DNA of 6,631 nucleotides from positions 1-6,631 of the forward strand of contig PEWI01000024.1 in the NCBI GenBank assembly GCA_002779555.1. The letters run 5' to 3'. How positions within the stretch are numbered: the first letter of the stretch is position 1; every line of letters begins with the position of its first letter. The position numbers and the translations under genes were made by a program. This DNA is from Candidatus Bathyarchaeota archaeon CG07_land_8_20_14_0_80_47_9. Its GTDB lineage: Archaea; Thermoproteota; Bathyarchaeia; Bathyarchaeales; Bathycorpusculaceae. Below the pieces are notes generated by a model. That model made no database searches. It had not been told where the DNA came from and saw only the letters and a program-made list of their open reading frames with translations. Below are positions 1 to 4,562 of this stretch, in pieces.

Positions 1-165
1 GAGTTTCTCAAGGACGCACAAAAGGAAATCAAAGAAGCTCTGAACGACTACCAAAAAGAAAGTGGGAAGCAATTTGACGATATCGAGAAGGAACTTAGAA
101 CTAGATGTAATAATAGGACGCTTGCTAGAATTATTGATGAATACAATTGGATGATAACTAGATGA
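1..165 (+). CDS. C-terminal fragment of an unidentified charged helical protein (5' cut by window)
   Basis: Frame 1 is open from the first base to a TGA at 163-165, giving 54 residues with no start inside the window that looks used. The peptide is rich in Lys, Glu, Asp and Gln (it begins EFLKDAQKEIKEAL), with hydrophobic residues spaced as in amphipathic helix or coiled coil, and ends in NWMITR. I do not recognise the family and assign no function. It lies on the same strand as the ribosomal operon, but more than 500 bases separate it from rps13 and a promoter lies between, so it is probably a separate transcription unit. The composition looks like real protein, but 54 open codons alone is modest evidence. 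Confidence 0.5.
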   Translation, partial: EFLKDAQKEIKEALNDYQKESGKQFDDIEKELRTRCNNRTLARIIDEYNWMITR

Positions 166-622
166 AGGAAGGAAATATAGATTGAATTAGGACTTCAATG
201 CGCCAGAGGCTGATCAGACGATAAAAGCATGAAAAGAGGAGGGTATGTGTCTGCTTATGTTTGAACTGTCTGCATTTCCAGATATGAGGAAAACGTGAAT
301 TCAGCCTCAAAAGGAAGGCTCGATAAAAAGCTCATTGTTTGGTCTTCTTAGTCTTGGGAACCCGCTCTGATGAATGCTTGCTTTTGTCGTCAGACTTCCT
401 TCGTCCTCCCTTCTGATTGTGTCGCTGTCTCCCATGGATTTCAGAAGCTGACTGGCTTTTGATGTCTACAATACTCCACTCGTTAATTTTGGAGAATTTT
501 CAATCAGCCACACGGATATCGACGGCTATTTCTCGGTGCGTGTAGATCCGTCAATAACGGCGGCGCCAGCAGACAGACCAGCACGGTTGAAGTGAAAGTG
601 TGGTTTTATTAGGTTGTTATGC
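166..622. other. Intergenic region without a convincing gene
   Basis: I see no tRNA, no CRISPR-like repeat and no intact gene here. Three weak signals exist. A 17-codon frame at 245-298 (MCLLMFELSAFPDMRKT) follows a strong GAGGAGGG at 236-243, but only one base separates that site from the first ATG; an in-frame ATG at 257 has a 13-base spacing. A + strand frame at 452-595 has a protein-like stretch (NFGEFSISHTDIDGYFSVRV) but no ATG. A - strand frame at 332-499 encodes a basic C-terminus-like peptide ending KTKKTKQ, again with no usable start. These may be remains of decayed genes or chance. A 10-base-spaced direct repeat AATTTT occurs at 485-490 and 495-500. Confidence 0.6.
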
Positions 623-639
623 TCTTCCAGTTAGGAAGA
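623..639. repeat. Perfect 6-bp inverted repeat overlapping the BRE of the operon promoter
   Basis: TCTTCC at 623-628 and GGAAGA at 634-639 are exact reverse complements separated by AGTTA. The right arm is the purine-rich stretch immediately upstream of the TATA box, which is where TFB would contact the BRE. The symmetry is what a dimeric DNA-binding regulator could use, and binding here would compete with TFB. The operator role is inference; the repeat is short enough to occur by chance. Confidence 0.4.
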
Positions 640-650
640 TTTAAATAAAA
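634..650 (+). promoter_or_regulatory. Archaeal promoter (BRE + TATA box) for the rps13 operon
   Basis: Purine-rich GGAAGA (634-639) is followed directly by TTTAAATA (640-647) and more A residues, a good match to an archaeal BRE/TATA pair. With the usual spacing of about 25 bases, transcription would start near 668-672, giving an mRNA leader of roughly 30 bases before the rps13 ATG at 701. It is the best TATA candidate I found upstream of the operon and sits where the first promoter is expected. Confidence 0.7.
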
Positions 651-700
651 TAGGTCTCATTTCGTTGTTAGCCTAAGGCAAATCGCACGGATGTCGACCA

Positions 701-1180
701 ATGTCACAAGAATACCGTCACATATTGAGAATAGTCGATGCCAACGTAGACGGCACTCTGAAAACATCTTACGCATTAACGAAGATCAAAGGGATAAGCG
801 CAAACTTGGCAAACGCAATATCGAAAAAAGCAGGAATCGACCCAGACAAGAGAGCGGGATTTCTGACGGAAGCGGAAATTGAAAGAGTCGAAGAGATAGT
901 CAAGGATCCAGCGAAATTCGGACTGCCAAGCTGGCTTCTAAACAGAAGAAAAGACGTGGAGAACGGCAAGGACATGCACTTGATAAGCGCCGACCTTGTT
1001 TTGAGAACGAAGATGGACATAGACCAGATGAAGGAAATAAAATCATGGCGAGGATACCGCCACGCTTACGGCTTGAAGGTGCGTGGGCAACGAACTAAGA
1101 CCACTGGAAGAGCAGGGAAGGCTCTTGGAGTCAAGAAGAAGACGTTCATGCAGAGACCAGCCGCAACGGAGAGCAAGTAG
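701..1180 (+). CDS. rps13: Small-subunit ribosomal protein uS13 (archaeal S13)
   Basis: This is a component of the 30S head that contacts the P-site tRNA and the intersubunit bridges. The 159-residue product is about the usual archaeal length. The N-terminal half (about 15-65, with TKIKGISANLANAI) is the helix-two-turn-helix part of the family. The conserved basic C-terminal segment at 117-137 (RGYRHAYGLKVRGQ followed by RTKTTGR) is diagnostic, and a Lys-rich tail follows. The ATG at 701 gives the expected start MSQEYRHILRIVD. An ATG at 691 lies in another frame and yields only a shadow peptide. The Shine-Dalgarno site is weak (GGATG at 689-693), as is common for the first gene of an archaeal operon with a short leader. 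It is the first gene of the operon, two bases before rps4. Confidence 0.97.
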   Translation: MSQEYRHILRIVDANVDGTLKTSYALTKIKGISANLANAISKKAGIDPDKRAGFLTEAEIERVEEIVKDPAKFGLPSWLLNRRKDVENGKDMHLISADLVLRTKMDIDQMKEIKSWRGYRHAYGLKVRGQRTKTTGRAGKALGVKKKTFMQRPAATESK

Positions 1181-1182
1181 TT

Positions 1183-1755
1183 ATGGGTGACCCGAAAAAG
1201 CAAAGGAAGAAGTATGACACGCCGCGTTTCCCATGGCGCACCGACATCCTGCAAGAGGAACTCAAGCTTTTGGGACAGTATGGGTTGCGAAACAAGCATG
1301 AGCTGTGGCGTCATGAGACGATGTTGTCCAACTTCAGGGGGATAGCACGTTCGCTCATTGGTGAACCATCCGAAGTGCGGAAGAGAAAGGAAGACGAAAT
1401 TCTGGCTCGTTTGAAAAAACTTGGTGTTTTGAGCGAAACAGCAGTTTTGGACAATGTTTTGGACTTAACGATAGAAGGCATCCTTGAACGCCGGCTGCAA
1501 ACAATCGTTTTCCGCAAAGGCTTAACCAAAACCATCCATCAGGCTCGTCAACTGATAACTCACGGCCACATAGCGATAGGAAAGAAGCGAATCACCGTGC
1601 CGAGTTATATTGTGGCAAAGGCTGAAGAAGGCCAGATGACATACACGCCTCAAAGCCCGTTTGCAATACCAAGTCATCCCCTGCGCCAAACAATATCTGC
1701 CGTAGCGACAACCGAAAGGACACCAGGAGGAGCACGGACGGAGGAAGAGCGATGA
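1183..1755 (+). CDS. rps4: Small-subunit ribosomal protein uS4 (archaeal S4)
   Basis: This is a primary 16S rRNA-binding protein that nucleates assembly of the 30S body and lines the mRNA entry side. The product is 190 residues. The N-terminal part begins MGDPKKQRKKYDTPRFPW, typical of archaeal/eukaryotic S4/S9e, followed by the conserved region LLGQYGLRNKHELWRHE. The S4 RNA-binding domain spans about 103-145 (RRLQTIVFRKGL, then ARQLITHGHIAIGKKRI). The tail from about 165 is polar and probably disordered. The ATG is two bases after the rps13 stop, with GGAGAG at 1168-1173 as a possible ribosome binding site. The gene ends in an ATGA overlap with rps11, so the two are probably translationally coupled. 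Confidence 0.97.
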   Translation: MGDPKKQRKKYDTPRFPWRTDILQEELKLLGQYGLRNKHELWRHETMLSNFRGIARSLIGEPSEVRKRKEDEILARLKKLGVLSETAVLDNVLDLTIEGILERRLQTIVFRKGLTKTIHQARQLITHGHIAIGKKRITVPSYIVAKAEEGQMTYTPQSPFAIPSHPLRQTISAVATTERTPGGARTEEER

Positions 1756-2156
1756 GCGGAGCCAGCAAGAGAAACGAGAAATGGGCTGTCGTCCACATTT
1801 TCAGCTCATACAATAACACTTTAATTCATATAACGGACATCTCAGGTGCAGAAACCATATCCAGAACATCCGGCGGAATGTTTGTGAAGGCGGATAGGAT
1901 GGAGTCTTCACGATATGCTGCGATGCGCGCAGCCTCAGCCGCAGCCGAAGTGGCCAAGGACAAAGGAATAACAGCCATACACATCAAGGTGAGAGCCCCA
2001 GGAGGATCGGGGCCAAGAACACCAGGTCCAGGCGCACAGGCAGCCATAAGAGCCCTAGCAAGGGCAGGTTTCCGCATAGAACGCATCGAAGAGGTTACGC
2101 CTGTTCCGCATGATGGAACGCGCAGACCCGGTGGCAGAAGAGGAAGAAGAGTCTAG
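1752..2156 (+). CDS. rps11: Small-subunit ribosomal protein uS11
   Basis: This 30S platform protein lies near the E site and the mRNA exit. It is 134 residues, the normal archaeal size. Recognisable segments are WAVVHIFSSYNNTLIHITD (11-29), the SGGMFVKADR region (40-49), the Gly/Pro-rich RNA-binding loop RAPGGSGPRTPGPGAQAAIR (81-100) and the diagnostic basic end RRPGGRRGRRV (124-134). The ATG overlaps the rps4 stop as ATGA, with GGAGG at 1740-1744 seven bases upstream, a strong ribosome binding site. The stop codon lies within the left arm of a stem-loop (2154-2180), and the only sizeable gap in the operon follows. Confidence 0.98.
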   Translation: MSGASKRNEKWAVVHIFSSYNNTLIHITDISGAETISRTSGGMFVKADRMESSRYAAMRAASAAAEVAKDKGITAIHIKVRAPGGSGPRTPGPGAQAAIRALARAGFRIERIEEVTPVPHDGTRRPGGRRGRRV

Positions 2157-2180
2157 CAGATTTGCGCTTTTCTTCTGCTA
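2154..2180 (+). terminator. Stem-loop on the rps11 stop codon; possible attenuator, processing site or partial terminator
   Basis: TAGCAGA (2154-2160) and TCTGCTA (2174-2180) form a perfect 7-bp stem around a 13-base T-rich loop containing TTTT and TTTCT. The left arm includes the rps11 TAG itself. Archaeal termination relies on T-rich tracts more than hairpins, so this could reduce read-through, define a processing site or protect an mRNA end. Its function is inferred; what is directly visible is the exact inverted repeat at the sole operon gap. Confidence 0.35.
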
Positions 2181-2183
2181 ATA

Positions 2184-2216
2184 GAAAAATTGAAATAATG
2201 CACCAATATTCTATTG
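2184..2216 (+). promoter_or_regulatory. Possible internal promoter upstream of rpoD
   Basis: The 105-base rps11-rpoD gap is much larger than any other in the operon. It holds an A-rich stretch GAAAAATTGAAATAATG (2184-2200) that could serve as a BRE plus weak TATA box (TTGAAATA, 2190-2197), predicting a start near 2220. A symmetric element CAATA-TTC-TATTG (2204-2216) lies just downstream, near the predicted start site. An internal promoter would allow RNA polymerase subunit expression partly independent of rps13-rps4-rps11. The TATA match is poor, so confidence is low. Confidence 0.3.
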
Positions 2217-2261
2217 AACGGCACAGCAGTTAACATGGTGTGTTACGGAGTGTCTAAATAA

Positions 2262-3086
2262 GTGGAAATAAAAGTGCTTGAAAGAGACGATAGAAACATA
2301 CGTTTACTTATCCGGGACGTTGATATTCCTTTCATGAACGCCTTAAGACGGACGGTTACTTCTGAAGTCCCATCCATGGCTGTGGATGACATTGTAGTGC
2401 TCGAGAATTCTTCGGTGCTTCAAGACGAAATCATAGCCCATAGGCTTGGGCTTGTCCCTCTCAAAACTGACCTTAAAAGCTACAATTTACCTGAGGAGTG
2501 CTCGTGCAAGAGCGAGTTCGGATGCAACCTCTGCAGAGTCACGCTTACTCTAGATGCTGAGGCAAAAGAAGGAACTAGAACAGTCTATTCAGGCGAGTTG
2601 GTCTCCGAAAACCCGGAGATAGTGCCAGTCAGTGACAAGATTCCGCTGATAAAGCTGGCTAAAGAACAGAAGCTGAAGTTAGAGGCTTACGTAAGGCTCG
2701 GTAAAGGAAAGAATCACGCCAAGTGGCAGCCAGTTTCAATGTGTGCATACAAGTATTTGCCAAAGATAACAATTGCCAGCAAGCGGTGTGATGTATGTGG
2801 AAAATGTGCTGAAATCTGCCCCAAGAAAGTTCTGGCCAAGTCTGAAAACAAGATTGTAGTTCGCGACTTGATGACATGTATCCTCTGCCAAGACTGCGTT
2901 AACGCTTGCCCGCAAAACCCTCCAGCGATAGAGGTCGGCGGGGAAGAAAATGCTTTTATATTCAGTCTGGAATCTACGGGTGCGCTTCCGCCTGAAAAGA
3001 TATTGACTGAAGCTGTCAAAATCTTGGATGAACAGCTGAAGGAACTTGAAAGTCAAATCAAGGTGAAGAAGAGTGAAAAAAGCTAA
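2262..3086 (+). CDS. rpoD: DNA-directed RNA polymerase subunit D (Rpo3), with two 4Fe-4S motifs
   Basis: This is the archaeal counterpart of Rpb3 and of one bacterial alpha. It pairs with subunit L to form the assembly platform, with subunits N and P. The product is 274 residues. The N-terminal dimerisation part contains the family motif FMNALRRTVTSEVPSMAVDDI (starting at 24). A cysteine cluster C80-x-C82-x5-C88-x2-C91 matches the zinc loop seen in Rpb3-type proteins. An inserted ferredoxin-like domain carries two complete CxxCxxCxxxCP motifs (C176, C179, C182, C186 and C206, C209, C212, C216). The C-terminal part (FIFSLESTGALPPEKILTEA) returns to the alpha-like dimerisation fold. The GTG start at 2262 gives the expected MEIKVLERDDRNIRLL; GGAG at 2247-2250 is a modest ribosome binding site. 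An 8-codon ATG mini-ORF ends at the base before the start. The 3' end overlaps rpl18e by 14 bases. Confidence 0.97.
   Translation: MEIKVLERDDRNIRLLIRDVDIPFMNALRRTVTSEVPSMAVDDIVVLENSSVLQDEIIAHRLGLVPLKTDLKSYNLPEECSCKSEFGCNLCRVTLTLDAEAKEGTRTVYSGELVSENPEIVPVSDKIPLIKLAKEQKLKLEAYVRLGKGKNHAKWQPVSMCAYKYLPKITIASKRCDVCGKCAEICPKKVLAKSENKIVVRDLMTCILCQDCVNACPQNPPAIEVGGEENAFIFSLESTGALPPEKILTEAVKILDEQLKELESQIKVKKSEKS
3061..3066 (+). promoter_or_regulatory. Shine-Dalgarno site for rpl18e, inside rpoD
   Basis: AGGTGA lies six bases before the GTG at 3073 and matches the archaeal anti-SD complement (GGAGGTGA). It supports the GTG start although it places the rpl18e start within the last codons of rpoD. Confidence 0.6.
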
Positions 3087-3435
3087 GACGGTAAACCCAG
3101 AACTCATAGGGCTAGCTCATTTCCTGAAAAGCCAAGGCAGAGAAAACAAGGCTGAAATCTGGAGCGACATAGCTGAACGTCTGATCAAGCCGAAAAGAAA
3201 GCGTATTGCTGTCAACCTGAGCCGCTTGAACAGATACACGAAAAGGAATGACATGGTTGTGGTTCCAGGCAAGGTTCTCGCCTCGGGCGAAATCACCCAT
3301 CCCATAAAAGTCACAGCGTTCACCTTCTCTGCAAAGGCAAGGGAGAAAATAGCAGACGCAAGAGGCAAGTGCCTGTCCTTTCCAGACCTTGTCAAGAAGA
3401 ACCCGAAAGGCTCAAACGTCAAAATAATTGGGTGA
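3073..3435 (+). CDS. rpl18e: Large-subunit ribosomal protein eL18 (L18e)
   Basis: This 50S protein is found in archaea and eukaryotes but not bacteria, and its fold is shared with bacterial L15. The product is 120 residues, the usual archaeal length. Family segments include NPELIGLAHFLKS (8-20), the KAEIWSDIAERL helix (26-37), the basic RNA-contact stretch KPKRKRIAVNLSRLNRYTK (39-57) and VVPGKVLASGEITHPIKVTA (63-82). The GTG start lies within rpoD (14-base overlap, different frame) and has a well-placed AGGTGA at 3061-3066. The TGA stop (3433-3435) is part of the GGTGA site used by rpl13, so the pair should be tightly coupled. Confidence 0.96.
   Translation: MKKAKTVNPELIGLAHFLKSQGRENKAEIWSDIAERLIKPKRKRIAVNLSRLNRYTKRNDMVVVPGKVLASGEITHPIKVTAFTFSAKAREKIADARGKCLSFPDLVKKNPKGSNVKIIG
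3431..3435 (+). promoter_or_regulatory. Shine-Dalgarno site that decides the rpl13 start
   Basis: GGTGA at 3431-3435 lies four bases before the ATG at 3440 and includes the rpl18e stop codon. It falls within the alternative frame beginning at the upstream TTG (3428), so it argues for the ATG as the start. Confidence 0.5.
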
Positions 3436-3439
3436 AAAA

Positions 3440-3883
3440 ATGCAGACAACAAGTGAACCAGTTACGACAATAGATGCGGACGGCCTTGTCTTGGGAAGAA
3501 TGGCAAGCAAGATCGCCAAGAGATTGCTCAAAGGCGAAAGAATCATTATCGTAAACGCTGAGAAGGCCGTGCTTTCTGGCAGAAAGAAGAGCGAGGTGAT
3601 CGAAGGCCACAAGTTCCTCGAGGTGGGGAGCCCGGGAAGAGGCCCACTGCACCAGAGAAGACCCGACAGGATTGTCAGAAGAACCGTGAGAGGTATGCTC
3701 CCGTTCAAACGGCCAAAAGGCGTGCAAGCATACAAGCGTCTCGCGGTCTTTATGGGAATACCAGACGAGCTCAAAGACCAGAAGATGGAAACTTTGGAAG
3801 AGGCTCAAGCCAAGAGACTGACCTGCCAATACTTCACGGTAGGCGAGTACGCTAAGGAAATAGGTTGGTACGCCGGTGAATGA
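3440..3883 (+). CDS. rpl13: Large-subunit ribosomal protein uL13
   Basis: This early-assembling 50S protein binds 23S rRNA. The product is 147 residues from the ATG at 3440. A TTG at 3428 would add only MGEK and has no better ribosome binding site, so I prefer the ATG with GGTGA at 3431-3435. Family features are IDADGLVLGRMASKIAKRLL (11-30), the IIIVNAEKAVLSG strand-loop region (35-47) and the diagnostic RRTVRGMLPFKRPKG (80-94) followed by AYKRLAVFMGIP. The gene ends in a stop that overlaps the first possible ATG of rps9. The uL13-uS9 pairing is conserved in bacteria as well as archaea. Confidence 0.96.
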   Translation: MQTTSEPVTTIDADGLVLGRMASKIAKRLLKGERIIIVNAEKAVLSGRKKSEVIEGHKFLEVGSPGRGPLHQRRPDRIVRRTVRGMLPFKRPKGVQAYKRLAVFMGIPDELKDQKMETLEEAQAKRLTCQYFTVGEYAKEIGWYAGE

Positions 3884-3885
3884 TC

Positions 3886-4296
3886 ATGCCAGCAAAAAAA
3901 GTTTTGGTAGTTAGTGGAAAAAGAAAAACCGCCACGTCACGAGCCGTGGTTAAGCTTGGAATCGGAAGGATACGCATCAACCGAACCCCCATAGAGATTC
4001 TGGAGCCTGCGGTTGCGCGCGAAAGAATAATGGAGCCTCTTTTACAGGCGGGAGAGGATGTTTGGAAACAACTGGATATGGACGTGAAAGTCTTAGGCGG
4101 AGGCTACATGGGCCAAGCAGAAGCCGCGAGAATGGCTATTGCAAACGCTCTGTTGAAATGGACCAAGAGCACACGTTTGCGCACGGTTTTCTCCGAGTAC
4201 GACCGAACAATGATTGTAGGAGACGCTAGGAGAAAGGAAACCAAAAAGGTCGGCGGATCTGGAGCGAGAGCCAAGGACCAGAAGAGCTACAGATAG
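3886..4296 (+). CDS. rps9: Small-subunit ribosomal protein uS9
   Basis: This 30S head protein has a C-terminal tail that reaches the P-site tRNA. The product is 136 residues from the ATG at 3886. Visible family segments are VVSGKRKTATSRAVV (8-22), the GRIRINRTPIEILEP strand region (27-41), GGGYMGQAEAARMAIANALL (71-90) and the diagnostic tail GGSGARAKDQKSYR (123-136) ending in Arg as expected. An in-frame ATG at 3880 forms an ATGA overlap with the rpl13 stop and would add Met-Ile. I prefer 3886 because GGTGA at 3875-3879 is six bases before it but directly abuts 3880, and because MPAKKVLVVSGKRK fits the usual family N-terminus. Either start is possible. Confidence 0.95.
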   Translation: MPAKKVLVVSGKRKTATSRAVVKLGIGRIRINRTPIEILEPAVARERIMEPLLQAGEDVWKQLDMDVKVLGGGYMGQAEAARMAIANALLKWTKSTRLRTVFSEYDRTMIVGDARRKETKKVGGSGARAKDQKSYR

Positions 4297-4309
4297 GAAG
4301 ATGAGCTGA

Positions 4310-4540
4310 ATGATCATACCAGTAAGATGCTTCACCTGCGGCAAGCTGATCGGCGACCAATGGGAAGAATTCGCCAGAAGAGTCAAGGCCAGAGAGAACG
4401 CCGGCGAAGTGCTGGACAGCTTGGGAATCAAAAGATACTGCTGCAGGCGCATGTTATTGTCACACGTAGAAATCATCGATGAAGTTCTGCGTTTCTACGA
4501 AGAAGCCGAAAAACGAAAAGAAGCTAGGCACTATTACTAA
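4310..4540 (+). CDS. rpoN: DNA-directed RNA polymerase subunit N (Rpo10)
   Basis: This small zinc-binding subunit is homologous to eukaryotic Rpb10 and joins subunits D, L and P in the polymerase assembly platform. The 76 residues start with the near-invariant MIIPVRCFTCGKLIG. Zinc ligands are C7 and C10 (CxxC) and the adjacent C44-C45 in RYCCRRMLLSHV, all present. LDSLGIKRYCC is the typical lead-in to the second pair. A helical, charged C-terminus (FYEEAEKRKEARHYY) follows. The gene starts 13 bases after rps9. The sequence around its ATG shares 11 exact bases with the rps9 start region. The gene that most often follows it in archaea, rpoK, is not present in the next 22 bases. Confidence 0.97.
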   Translation: MIIPVRCFTCGKLIGDQWEEFARRVKARENAGEVLDSLGIKRYCCRRMLLSHVEIIDEVLRFYEEAEKRKEARHYY

Positions 4541-4562
4541 GTGAGCCAGAAAGGAGAAGACG

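Noticed and set aside
302..320. AGCCT / AGGCT inverted repeat as a terminator for the upstream gene
   Set aside because: It has only five base pairs, a nine-base loop and no T-run directly after it, and lies far from the stop at 165.
368..416. Possible C/D box guide RNA (TGATGA at 368-373, CTGA at 413-416)
   Set aside because: The box spacing suits an archaeal C/D RNA, but there are no internal C'/D' boxes and no flanking pairing; two short boxes are expected by chance.
691..882. 63-codon + strand frame starting 10 bases upstream of rps13
   Set aside because: It overlaps the clearly conserved uS13 frame, has Arg/Ser/Asn-rich composition typical of a shifted frame, and matches no family.
3428..3439. 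TTG at 3428 as the rpl13 start
   Set aside because: It would add only four residues and put the well-placed GGTGA inside the gene; the ATG at 3440 fits the ribosome binding site better.
3412..3829. Long - strand frames opposite rpl13
   Set aside because: They are shadows of the conserved uL13 gene with no ribosome binding site or recognisable motif.
4541..4562. A tRNA gene or rpoK in the rpoN-eno spacer, as seen in some archaea
   Set aside because: The spacer is only 22 bases and holds just the eno ribosome binding site.
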